Positions 1 to 5,994 of a stretch of DNA of 6,349 nucleotides are shown here, one piece after another. Location: NCBI GenBank assembly GCA_003135495.1, contig PLBX01000160.1, positions 1 to 6,349 on the forward strand. The letters are read 5' to 3'. The DNA is from Acidobacteriaceae bacterium. GTDB taxonomy: Bacteria > Acidobacteriota > Terriglobia > Terriglobales > Acidobacteriaceae. The stretch's first letter is position 1, and every line of letters starts with the position of its first letter. A model generated the notes under the pieces. It did no database searches. It was not told the origin of the DNA and saw nothing but the letters and a program-made list of their open reading frames with translations. Position numbers and translations under genes: made by a program.

Positions 1-1410
1 TCGCGCACGCGGCACCGCACCGCGGTTCGTAAAGATGGAAAGATTCTGGGTGGAGAAATTGAGTTCACGATCGATGGGGGAGCGTATGCCACGCTATCGT
101 CGGTCGTTCTTTCGCGCGGGACGATTCATGCCGGCGGACCCTACGAGTGGCCGAACATTCGTATCCGGTCAAAGGCGGTAGCGACAAATGCGCCGCCGCA
201 CGGGGCGTTTCGTGGGTTCGGAGCTCCGCAGAGCCTGTTCGCGATGGAACGGCACATGGATCGAATTGCTCAGGTTGCCGACCTCTCTCCGGTCGAGGTT
301 CGGCGGCGCAATTTTCTTAAACCGGGCCAATCCACGACCACGGAACAAGTGGTGCGAGAGGAGATTGATCTTGAGAAGTTGCTGGAGCGCGCGTTGCAAC
401 TTTCAGACTATGCGAATAAGAAAGCCCGCTTTGCTCGGGAGAATGAAGCAGGCCAAATAAAAAGAGGGGTTGGCATTGCCGCCTTTCTTCACGGTGCAGG
501 ATTTACTGGTTCCGGGGAGCGCTATCTGGCGTCGGTGGTGGGAGTGGAAGGCTGCATTGACGGCACGGTGCGCCTGCTGGTTTCGAGCACGGAATTTGGA
601 CAAGGGACGAATACGGTGCTTTGCCAGATCGCGGCTGAAGTACTGGAATTGCCGTACGAAAATGTACATATTGCGCAACCGGATACGGCGCAAGTTCCAA
701 ACAGCGGGCCGACGGTGGCTTCGCGAACGGCGATGGTCGTGGGAAATCTAGTGCGATCCGCCGCATTGGGAATTAAACAGACGCTGATTGCCGGCGGGAA
801 GTTAAGCACTCCGTACTCAGCGGAAGAATTTGGCGACGCTTGCAGGAAGTACGTCGCCGAGCATGGTCAACTGCGTTCGTTCGCGCGGTATGATCCGCCG
901 CCCAATGTATTTTGGGATGATGAGAATTACCGGGGCGAAGCCTATGCTGCGTACGCTTGGGCAGTTTATGTGGCGGAAGTCGCAGTTGATTTGTCGACGT
1001 ACTCGGTGACGGTGGAAGATTTTGTGGCGCTGCAGGAGGTTGGGAAAGTGCTGCACCCGTTGCTGGCAAAGGGCCAAATCGTGGGCGGCGTGGCCCAGGG
1101 AATCGGATTTGCGTTGTACGAAAAAGTCGTCTGGCAAAATGGACGCATGCAGAACGGTCAGATGACGAATTACATTATGCCGACTTCGGCGGACATGCCT
1201 TCGATCCGCGTTTATTTTGAGGAAATGGGCAACGTTCATGGGGCGTACGGCGCGAAGGGAATTGGAGAACTGCCGATGGATGGTCCGGCGCCCGCTATTG
1301 TTAACGCGACCGTCGATGCAATGGGAATTGAATTCGATTTCGTTCCGCTGATGCCAGAAGATATTTTCGAAGCAGTATCGCAAACTTTCGCCCCTGCTGG
1401 AGAGCGATGA
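1..1410 (+). CDS. xdhA: Xanthine dehydrogenase, molybdopterin-binding subunit (3' part, 5' end outside window)
   Basis: Catalytic large subunit of xanthine dehydrogenase, which hydroxylates hypoxanthine and xanthine to urate at a molybdenum cofactor in the cytoplasm. The frame is open from base 1, so the reading runs upstream of the first ATG at 244. The 469 visible residues are roughly the last 60% of a family that is usually 750-800 aa. Visible family motifs are GAFRGFGAPQ (fragment residues 68-77, holding the substrate-pocket Arg and Phe), FGQG (199-202, cofactor contact), VASRTA around 239-244, and KGIGELPMDGPAP, whose Glu (residue 423, codon at 1267) matches the general-base Glu1261 of bovine XDH. 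The N-terminal cofactor domain and the second active-site Glu lie outside the window. The stop overlaps the next start (ATGA). Family assignment is firm. Purine specificity is inferred from the neighbours, since aldehyde oxidases share these motifs. The symbol follows E. coli usage (pucD in Bacillus). Confidence 0.95.
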   Translation, partial: SRTRHRTAVRKDGKILGGEIEFTIDGGAYATLSSVVLSRGTIHAGGPYEWPNIRIRSKAVATNAPPHGAFRGFGAPQSLFAMERHMDRIAQVADLSPVEVRRRNFLKPGQSTTTEQVVREEIDLEKLLERALQLSDYANKKARFARENEAGQIKRGVGIAAFLHGAGFTGSGERYLASVVGVEGCIDGTVRLLVSSTEFGQGTNTVLCQIAAEVLELPYENVHIAQPDTAQVPNSGPTVASRTAMVVGNLVRSAALGIKQTLIAGGKLSTPYSAEEFGDACRKYVAEHGQLRSFARYDPPPNVFWDDENYRGEAYAAYAWAVYVAEVAVDLSTYSVTVEDFVALQEVGKVLHPLLAKGQIVGGVAQGIGFALYEKVVWQNGRMQNGQMTNYIMPTSADMPSIRVYFEEMGNVHGAYGAKGIGELPMDGPAPAIVNATVDAMGIEFDFVPLMPEDIFEAVSQTFAPAGER

Positions 1411-1898
1411 ATCATTCCTCCGAGCACGGCGGCCGATGCAAACTTTCATTCAACGTTAATGGCAAGAGCGTGGAGGTTTGTGTTTTTCCGATGGAAAGAT
1501 TGCTGGACGTTCTGCGGCATGAACTTGAATTAACGGGAACCAAAGAAGGTTGCGGAGAAGGGGAATGCGGATCTTGCGCGGTCCTGATGAATGGGGTGTT
1601 GGTGAATAGCTGTTTGATTCCGGCGCTTCAGGCAGCGGATTCGAATGTTACTACCATTGAAGGATTGGCGGATGGTCCGCGATTAAGCGCGCTGCAGAAA
1701 GCGTTTCTGGACTGCGGCGGGGCGCAATGCGGCATTTGCACTCCTGGAATGATTCTTGCGAGCCAGCAGCTTCTAGATAAAAATCCTTCGCCGGGCACAG
1801 ATGAGATCCGCGAGGCTTTGGCGGGCAATTTATGCCGCTGCACGGGATATATGCAGATCGTGGAGGGGGTGGCGCAAGCGGCGCGGGTCAAATCATGA
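1407..1898 (+). CDS. xdhC: Xanthine dehydrogenase, [2Fe-2S] iron-sulfur subunit
   Basis: Small electron-transfer subunit of xanthine dehydrogenase, carrying electrons from the molybdenum centre to FAD. At 163 aa it has the usual family length. The N-terminal plant-ferredoxin fold holds the first cluster through C49, C54, C57 and C69 (in GCGEGECGSC and NSC). The C-terminal helical domain holds the second cluster through C108, C111, C143 and C145 (in CGGAQCGICTPG and NLCRCTGY). All eight ligands are present. The ATG at 1407 overlaps the stop of the upstream subunit, and GGAG at 1399-1402 lies 4 nt before it, which supports this start. There are about 10 residues before the ferredoxin fold begins. 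CoxS-type subunits of CO dehydrogenase and aldehyde oxidases look the same, so the purine role rests on the operon. Symbol after E. coli; pucE in Bacillus. Confidence 0.95.
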   Translation: MNHSSEHGGRCKLSFNVNGKSVEVCVFPMERLLDVLRHELELTGTKEGCGEGECGSCAVLMNGVLVNSCLIPALQAADSNVTTIEGLADGPRLSALQKAFLDCGGAQCGICTPGMILASQQLLDKNPSPGTDEIREALAGNLCRCTGYMQIVEGVAQAARVKS

Positions 1899-1918
1899 CA
1901 ATCAAGGGTGAGGTATGA
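1895..1918 (+). other. Seven-codon mini-ORF bridging the iron-sulfur and FAD genes
   Basis: An ATG at 1895 overlaps the stop of the iron-sulfur gene (ATGA) and reads MTIKGEV before a TGA at 1916-1918. That TGA in turn overlaps the ATG of the FAD gene. The mini-ORF also contains the FAD gene's probable ribosome binding site, AAGGG at 1904-1908, 6 nt before the start at 1915. It could keep ribosomes on the message between the two genes, or it could be chance. No function is claimed. Confidence 0.3.
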
Positions 1919-3375
1919 GATCCGATCCGGCTGATTACCGATTCGTGGCGCCGGGCAATTTGCAGGGCGTGATGTCTCTTTTGGCAGAGCAACCGGGCGA
2001 GTGGCTGCCGATTGCGGGCGGCACCGATGTGATGGTGCAGTACGCGGCCGGAAAACTTAATGGGCGGAATCTGGTAAGCATCTGGAATTTGCCCGAGCTT
2101 CAAGGTGTGCAAGTTTTGGCGGAGGAGATCAGAGTAGGCGCGGGATGCACTTACACCGAGATCCGGAAGCATGAAATTGTGGGGCGAGAATTTCCGTTGC
2201 TCGCACGCGCGGCGAGTTGGACTGGAGGAATCGCAAATCAGAATCGGGGAACGCTGGGAGGAAATATTGTTAACGCTTCTCCAGCGGCCGATTCCCTGCC
2301 GGCGTTGCTAGCTTACGACGCTGAATTAATTTTGGTTTCCGTGAGAGGAGAGCGGCGAGTGCCCTACGGGGGCTTCCACAGCGGTTATAAGAAGATGGAT
2401 CTGGCGCCGTACGAGCTGATTCGAGCCATCTGCATTCCGCGCGTTTCTTCGGACTATTTTCAGTACACGCGAAAGGTGGGAGCACGCAAGGCGCAAGCGA
2501 TCTCGAAGGTGTGCGTGGCCGGGCTGGGCAAACTTCGCGCGGGAACGAATGGTAATGTGATTGACGAAGTGCGAGTTGCGCTCGGGAGCGTGGCTCCGAT
2601 TCCGCTGCGACTGACGGAGTTGGAACGGGCAGTTAAGGGAAGAGCCATCGATGCGGAGCTTTTGCAATTTGCAAAGCGGAATACGATGGCGGCGATTCAG
2701 CCGATTGACGACATTCGATCTACGGCGAAATATAGGTCGGTGGTGGCCGGGAATCTGGTTGCGGAATTTTTCGAACAGCTGCGCATGCCCACACATTCGC
2801 AAGGAACGCGAATGTGTGGGGCACCCGGCTTGGTTGACGTTCTTGCCCGTTGGAATGTTGTTGACGCTGCAACTGCAGCGAATGAGATACTGCCGTGCTG
2901 TGGTTCACGGGCTTGGGCGGCGGCGATGGCGGCACGGAGACCACTGGCGGCTGAAGCGGATGTTTTGGCAACTTCGGATGAGATCTGGCATAGCCCAAGT
3001 GAAGCAGAGTGGTTAGAGGCTTTTCGGAGCCATCCTCGAATTGGTGATACTGGAATTGGTGATTCTGGTAAGAGTGGCGCGCGAGATCTGGATGGGAAGA
3101 CTGTGAAGGCGGTTGGGTGGTCGGAGCAGGAGCAGCGGAAGGTCGCAGACGCGGCCGCTTTGACGAAACTTGCGCTGGCCGACGGCAATCGTGAATATGA
3201 GCGTCGTTTCAATCGAATTTTTATTGTGTGCGCGACGGGAAAGTCGCCGGAAGAAATTCTATTCATTTTGAATCGCCGGTTGAACAATGATGAGGCAAGC
3301 GAACTTCAGGAAGCCTGGGAACAGCAAAGGCAGATCACGCACATACGTTTAAGAAAGTGGCTGCAGTCACAATGA
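1915..3375 (+). CDS. Fusion protein: xanthine dehydrogenase FAD-binding subunit + OHCU decarboxylase
   Basis: Two enzymes in one 486-aa frame. Residues 1 to about 290 are a full-length FAD subunit of xanthine dehydrogenase (CoxM/PucC/XdhB type), which passes electrons to NAD+. It shows the FAD motifs AGGTD (34-38) and RGTLGGNIVNASP (111-123), followed by the C-terminal flavoprotein domain ending near AKYRSVVAGNLVAEFF. Residues about 306-486 are a complete 2-oxo-4-hydroxy-4-carboxy-5-ureidoimidazoline (OHCU) decarboxylase, which makes S-allantoin. It has CCGSRAW (328-334), HPRIG with the catalytic-type His373, WSEQEQ with a likely active-site Glu406, and the C-terminal RLRKWL. Both domains are near normal length and share one frame, so no frameshift is needed. 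The linker (292-302) is encoded by a palindrome. AAGGG at 1904-1908 supports the start. The decarboxylase may also be made alone from the ATG at 2812. The stop overlaps the HIU hydrolase start. Domain calls are firm; whether the fusion acts as one chain is unknown. Confidence 0.92.
   Translation: MRSDPADYRFVAPGNLQGVMSLLAEQPGEWLPIAGGTDVMVQYAAGKLNGRNLVSIWNLPELQGVQVLAEEIRVGAGCTYTEIRKHEIVGREFPLLARAASWTGGIANQNRGTLGGNIVNASPAADSLPALLAYDAELILVSVRGERRVPYGGFHSGYKKMDLAPYELIRAICIPRVSSDYFQYTRKVGARKAQAISKVCVAGLGKLRAGTNGNVIDEVRVALGSVAPIPLRLTELERAVKGRAIDAELLQFAKRNTMAAIQPIDDIRSTAKYRSVVAGNLVAEFFEQLRMPTHSQGTRMCGAPGLVDVLARWNVVDAATAANEILPCCGSRAWAAAMAARRPLAAEADVLATSDEIWHSPSEAEWLEAFRSHPRIGDTGIGDSGKSGARDLDGKTVKAVGWSEQEQRKVADAAALTKLALADGNREYERRFNRIFIVCATGKSPEEILFILNRRLNNDEASELQEAWEQQRQITHIRLRKWLQSQ
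2788..2820. repeat. Perfect 13-bp inverted repeat (REP-like palindrome) inside the fusion gene
   Basis: Arms CCCACACATTCGC (2788-2800) and GCGAATGTGTGGG (2808-2820) are exact reverse complements around the 7-nt loop AAGGAAC. Allowing one bulged G (2821), pairing extends two more base pairs (2786-2787 with 2822-2823). The element is 33 bp, exactly 11 codons, in phase with the gene, and it encodes PTHSQGTRMCG with no stop. It lies precisely between the FAD domain and the OHCU decarboxylase domain. There is no T-tract, so it does not look like an intrinsic terminator. It resembles dispersed intergenic palindromes of bacterial genomes; from memory, similar GTGGGGCACC-edged palindromes occur in Acidobacteriota, but I cannot confirm that here. 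Confidence 0.8.
2801..2814 (+). promoter_or_regulatory. Possible internal ribosome binding site and ATG for a free OHCU decarboxylase
   Basis: AAGGA (2801-2805) lies in the loop of the palindrome, 6 nt before an in-frame ATG at 2812. Starting there gives a 187-aa protein (MCGAPGLVDVLARWN onward), close to the usual 165-185 aa of stand-alone OHCU decarboxylases. Stable pairing of the arms would bury the ATG in the stem and could limit its use. This is a candidate only; the upstream frame is open through the site. Confidence 0.4.
3039..3068 (+). repeat. 15-bp tandem duplication in the OHCU decarboxylase domain
   Basis: AATTGGTGATACTGG (3039-3053) is followed directly by AATTGGTGATTCTGG (3054-3068), with one mismatch in 15. 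It encodes IGDTG then IGDSG immediately after the catalytic His-Pro-Arg, lengthening the loop that follows by five residues. The frame is kept. The length and single mismatch suggest a fairly recent slippage duplication. Confidence 0.7.
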
Positions 3376-3713
3376 GCATTTCGACTCACGTTCTCGACAC
3401 CGCACAAGGGCAGCCAGCAGCGGAGGTTCCGGTGCGACTGGAGCGACGGGAAGCGAGCGGCAATTGGGAGCTGGTGGGTTCAGGACGCACGGATCGTGAC
3501 GGCCGATGTACGAAGCTATTACCTGACGGGGAAGCGCTCGCGACGGGGAGCTATCGTTTGAGTTTCGATACGGCTGCCTATTTTCGTAGACGAAATGTGG
3601 AAGGACTCTATCCGTCGGTGGAGATTGCGTTTGAGGTTCGAAGTGGAGATAAGCGTTTTCATCTTCCGCTGCTGCTGAGCCCGAACGGCTATACGACGTA
3701 TCGAGGAAGCTGA
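3372..3713 (+). CDS. uraH: 5-hydroxyisourate hydrolase (transthyretin-like)
   Basis: Hydrolyses 5-hydroxyisourate, the product of urate oxidase, to OHCU. The 113-aa protein has the family's usual length and all its marks. STHVLDT at the N-terminus contains active-site His6. DGR (43-45) contains the conserved Arg45. FHLPLLLSP contains His97. The C-terminus ends in the diagnostic tetrapeptide YRGS (110-113). The ATG at 3372 was chosen over an in-frame GTG at 3357 because it overlaps the upstream stop (ATGA) and puts the conserved STHVLD a few residues from the N-terminus, as in relatives. No clear Shine-Dalgarno is visible, so translation is probably coupled to the fusion gene. The substrate-producing and product-consuming enzymes are its direct neighbours. 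It is cytoplasmic: no signal peptide is present, unlike the periplasmic HIU hydrolases. Also called hiuH or pucM. Confidence 0.96.
   Translation: MSISTHVLDTAQGQPAAEVPVRLERREASGNWELVGSGRTDRDGRCTKLLPDGEALATGSYRLSFDTAAYFRRRNVEGLYPSVEIAFEVRSGDKRFHLPLLLSPNGYTTYRGS
3703..3707 (+). promoter_or_regulatory. Ribosome binding site of urate oxidase
   Basis: GAGGA lies 8 nt before the ATG at 3716, inside the last codons of the HIU hydrolase gene. It supports 3716 as the urate oxidase start. Confidence 0.6.
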
Positions 3714-3715
3714 GC

Positions 3716-4564
3716 ATGATCGCCATCGCGGAAAATGAGTACGGGAAATCGCGGGTCCGGCTGGTGAAGGTGAAGCGGAAGGACGGGTGGCATGACCTAC
3801 GGGAGTGGACCGTCGAGGTTTTACTGCAGGGGGATTTCGATTCTTGCTTCGTGGAAGGGGACAACAGCAAGATTCTTCCGACCGATACGATGAAGAATAC
3901 GGTTTACTCGCTGGCTAGAAATTCTTCGGCGGAAGCGATGGAGGATTTTGCTAAAGAGCTGATTGAATTTTTACTGCAGCGAAATCCGCAAGTTTCGGCG
4001 GCTGAAGTTTCGGTTTCCGATAAAGCGTGGGAGCATCTTGCAACCAGGGGCAAAGCGCATCCAACTACATTCGTTGAAACAAGTAGTGAACATCAGACGA
4101 CAACGGTGAGGAAGGACGAAACGGGCGAGTTCGCTGTGAGTGGCGGTTTGGAGGGCCTGATTCTGATGAAAACCTCTGGATCTGCGTTCGAAGGATACAT
4201 ACAGGATTCGCTGACGACATTGCAGCCGGCGAAAGATCGACTGCTGGGCACGGCTCTGAGTGCAAATTGGAAATATTCTCGAGCTGACCTGGCCTTCAAT
4301 TTGTTGCGCGGCAAAGTTCGTGACACATTGGTGAAAGTTTTCGCTGAGCACGAGAGCAAATCGGTGCAGCATACTCTGTACGCTATGGGCAAAGCGGTGT
4401 TGGAAGAGATTACTGAGATCGAGGACATCGAATTATCGATGCCGAATAAGCACTGTCTGCTGGTAGATCTTTCGCGCTTTGGACAGGACAATCCTAATGA
4501 GATTTTTGTGCCTGTGGACGAACCGCATGGGAGCATACGGGCACGGCTTCAACGGCAGGGATGA
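3716..4564 (+). CDS. uox: Urate oxidase (cofactor-free uricase)
   Basis: Oxidises urate with O2 to 5-hydroxyisourate and H2O2 without metal or cofactor. At 282 aa it is slightly shorter than typical uricases (about 295-330 aa), and the two-repeat T-fold is complete. Visible active-site elements, compared with the Aspergillus flavus enzyme, are YGKSRVRL with Lys11, DNSKILPTDT with Thr56-Asp57, the Phe in SAFEGYIQDSLTTL, the Arg in KDRLLGT, VQ in SVQHTLYAMG, and PNKHCLLVDLSRFG with Asn244 and His246. So the Lys-Thr-His catalytic set is intact. It starts 2 nt after the HIU hydrolase stop with a good GAGGA site. The C-terminus (ARLQRQG) is short and has no peroxisomal signal, as expected in bacteria. 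It is not fused to OHCU decarboxylase, unlike Bacillus PucL. The call is firm. Confidence 0.97.
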   Translation: MIAIAENEYGKSRVRLVKVKRKDGWHDLREWTVEVLLQGDFDSCFVEGDNSKILPTDTMKNTVYSLARNSSAEAMEDFAKELIEFLLQRNPQVSAAEVSVSDKAWEHLATRGKAHPTTFVETSSEHQTTTVRKDETGEFAVSGGLEGLILMKTSGSAFEGYIQDSLTTLQPAKDRLLGTALSANWKYSRADLAFNLLRGKVRDTLVKVFAEHESKSVQHTLYAMGKAVLEEITEIEDIELSMPNKHCLLVDLSRFGQDNPNEIFVPVDEPHGSIRARLQRQG

Positions 4565-4605
4565 AGCGGATTCTTTTTTGCAGGTAGAGGGAGTCAAAAT
4601 TTTTA

Positions 4606-4643
4606 CCACAGGGGACACAAAGGGAGCACAGGGGATCACAGGG
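4606..4643 (+). repeat. Degenerate tandem CACAGGGG repeat
   Basis: Four imperfect units of 10-11 nt follow one another: CCACAGGGGA (4606-4615), CACAAAGGGAG (4616-4626), CACAGGGGAT (4627-4636) and a partial CACAGGG (4637-4643). They are preceded by a T-run and ACC. Similar ACCACAGRGGACACAR-type strings occur between genes in several unrelated bacterial phyla (general recollection). Function is unknown. Confidence 0.55.
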
Positions 4644-4655
4644 CTTTGGCAAATG

Positions 4656-4674
4656 TGTCCGGGGACAAGTGTCC
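4656..4674. repeat. Alternating TGTCC/GGACA inverted repeat
   Basis: TGTCC (4656-4660), GGACA (4663-4667) and TGTCC (4670-4674) are spaced by 2 nt each, so the middle arm can pair with either outer arm. This is a mutually exclusive pair of small hairpins about 50 nt before the allantoate amidohydrolase start. The stems are only 5 bp with 2-nt loops, so stability is doubtful. It could be an operator-like site or part of a dispersed repeat. Confidence 0.45.
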
Positions 4675-4724
4675 GAGGAGAAGAGTGGCAACGGACGTTT
4701 CAATCTGCTTAAGCACTGCACGTT

Positions 4725-5993
4725 ATGCATGATTACGAAGTGTTGGCGCGCGAGGTTATGGCGCGTTGCGAGACGCTTGCCCGCTTCAGTGAAAATGCTG
4801 GCGGGATCCGGCGTACATTTTTGTCGCCGCCCATGCGTGATTGTCACCGCGAGATTACCAACTGGGTTGCGCCGCTTGGTTGCAAATCGAAAGTGGATGC
4901 CGCGGGGAATTTGCGGATTAGGTATCCGGGGACGGGAGTGAATGGCCGTACGTTGAGTCTTCTCGTCGGATCGCATTTGGATACCGTTCCGAATGCTGGG
5001 GCGTATGACGGTGTTTTAGGAGTAGTCATTTCTGTTGCGCTGCTTCGTGCAATTGATGGTCGAAGATTTCCGTTTGCAATCGAAGTGGTCGGTTTTTCTG
5101 AAGAAGAGGGCATACGCTTTGGCATTCCATTTATCGGGAGCCGCGCAATGGCGGGGACGCTTGATGAAGAGGTTTTAGAGCGGCGGGATGCAGATGGAAT
5201 TTCGGTGCGGGAAGCAATCGCAGATTTCGGACTGAATCCGGCGGAAATTTCCAGCATGGCTCTCCGCGAGGACGAAAATGCAATCGGCTACTTAGAGTTC
5301 CACATTGAGCAAGGACCGGTCCTTGAAAATAGCGACCGATCTTTGGGAGTAGTAGAAGCAATTGCGGGCCAAAGCCGCCTTAAATTCATATTCATTGGGC
5401 GAGCGAATCATGCGGGGACGACGCCGATGAATCTTCGCCACGATGCGGTGGCCGCCGCTGCGGAGTGGATCGGTGCTGTGGAACGCCGCGCGAAAAGTGT
5501 TCCCGACCTGGTGGCAACCGTGGGCGCGATTCAGGCGAAACCCGGTGTGGGCAACGTGATTGCAGGGGAAGCGGAATTGAGTCTTGACGTGCGGCATCGG
5601 GATGACGAAACGCGAAAGGCTGCGGTCGAGTATTTGGTGGATCAGGCAAAACATATTGCGAAGAGCCGTGGGCTAGAAGTGCAGATCCTTGAACTCGTGA
5701 ACCAGCAGGCTGTAGCAATGGATTCGTTTCTGTCGGGGCAAATCGCGGAGGCCATGCAGAAGGCGGGGTGTGAGCCGTACCGGATGGTGAGCGGAGCCGG
5801 GCACGACGCGATGATCATGGCGACAAAGATTCCCTCGGCCATGATTTTCTTGCGGACACCGGGCGGGATCAGCCATGATCCAGCGGAATCAGTGCGAGTG
5901 GAAGATATAGCGAAGGCGATTGAATGCGGCGTGCAGTTACTTGACCAGCTTGCCGCTTCATCGAAGTTTTTATCTTTTATGCCGAGGACATAG
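4725..5993 (+). CDS. allC: Allantoate amidohydrolase (M20 peptidase family)
   Basis: Hydrolyses allantoate to S-ureidoglycine, CO2 and ammonia; a cytoplasmic, metal-dependent (usually Mn2+) dimer. The 422 aa match the family length. Metal-site motifs are all present: GSHLDTVPNAGAYDG with His84 and Asp95, FSEEEGIRFG with the Glu126-128 cluster (bridging ligand and general base), EFHIEQGP with His193, and GGISHDPAE with His384. Substrate and lid-domain motifs are RANHAGTTPM, DVRHRD and SGAGHDA. The start at 4725 has no visible Shine-Dalgarno, but the frame is closed by a TAA at 4710 and the resulting N-terminus fits relatives. The later ATG at 4758 has a purine run only 2 nt away. N-carbamoyl-amino-acid hydrolases and ureidoglycolate hydrolases share these motifs. 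Allantoate is preferred because of the uricase cluster and the ureidoglycine aminohydrolase that follows. Confidence 0.88.
   Translation: MHDYEVLAREVMARCETLARFSENAGGIRRTFLSPPMRDCHREITNWVAPLGCKSKVDAAGNLRIRYPGTGVNGRTLSLLVGSHLDTVPNAGAYDGVLGVVISVALLRAIDGRRFPFAIEVVGFSEEEGIRFGIPFIGSRAMAGTLDEEVLERRDADGISVREAIADFGLNPAEISSMALREDENAIGYLEFHIEQGPVLENSDRSLGVVEAIAGQSRLKFIFIGRANHAGTTPMNLRHDAVAAAAEWIGAVERRAKSVPDLVATVGAIQAKPGVGNVIAGEAELSLDVRHRDDETRKAAVEYLVDQAKHIAKSRGLEVQILELVNQQAVAMDSFLSGQIAEAMQKAGCEPYRMVSGAGHDAMIMATKIPSAMIFLRTPGGISHDPAESVRVEDIAKAIECGVQLLDQLAASSKFLSFMPRT
5984..5988 (+). promoter_or_regulatory. Ribosome binding site deciding the GTG start of the ureidoglycine aminohydrolase
   Basis: GAGGA lies inside the end of the allantoate amidohydrolase gene, 6 nt before the GTG at 5995. 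The next in-frame ATG is about 90 nt downstream and would remove conserved N-terminal sequence, so this site fixes the GTG as the start. Confidence 0.65.
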
Positions 5994-5994
5994 A

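Larger units (their letters stand above)
4565..4724. other. 160-bp intergenic spacer with repeats; no gene seen
   Basis: This is the only real gap in the cluster. It contains a run of CACAGGGG-type units (4606-4643) and a GTGTCC/GGACA hairpin set (4656-4674), described separately. I see no convincing sigma-70 promoter: TTGGCA at 4646-4651 has no matching -10 box. There is also no G+C stem followed by a T-run that would make an intrinsic terminator. The open frame running through from 4479 is a shadow of the urate oxidase gene. Confidence 0.6.

Noticed and set aside
188..460. Forward open frame of 90 codons inside the molybdopterin subunit
   Set aside because: It overlaps a frame with clear XDH motifs, and its translation is rich in Arg and Cys with no recognisable family, so it is a frame shadow.
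817..1449. Long antisense open frame (210 codons) under the molybdopterin subunit
   Set aside because: It lies opposite strongly conserved coding sequence, has low-complexity His/Arg-rich content and shows no family motif.
2326..2802. Antisense open frame opposite the FAD subunit
   Set aside because: It is a shadow of the sense gene with no recognisable domain, and its start lies in the palindrome by chance.
2788..2820. Palindrome as an intrinsic transcription terminator
   Set aside because: There is no T-run after either arm, and it lies inside an open frame followed by an intact enzyme domain.
3357..3371. Upstream GTG start for the HIU hydrolase
   Set aside because: It adds five residues not expected in the family, has no better ribosome site, and the ATG at 3372 has the ATGA overlap typical of this operon.
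1915..3375. Fusion as an assembly or frameshift artefact
   Set aside because: Both domains are in the same frame with complete ends, and the linker is a whole number of codons, so no indel error is needed to explain it. Only a missed stop from a point error remains possible.
4646..4674. Sigma-70 promoter before allC
   Set aside because: TTGGCA at 4646 resembles a -35 box, but the region 16-18 nt later is G+C-rich with no TATAAT-like hexamer.
4479..4712. Forward open frame of 77 codons across the end of urate oxidase and the spacer
   Set aside because: Half of it overlaps the conserved uricase C-terminus in another frame and the rest reads through repeat sequence, with no family resemblance.
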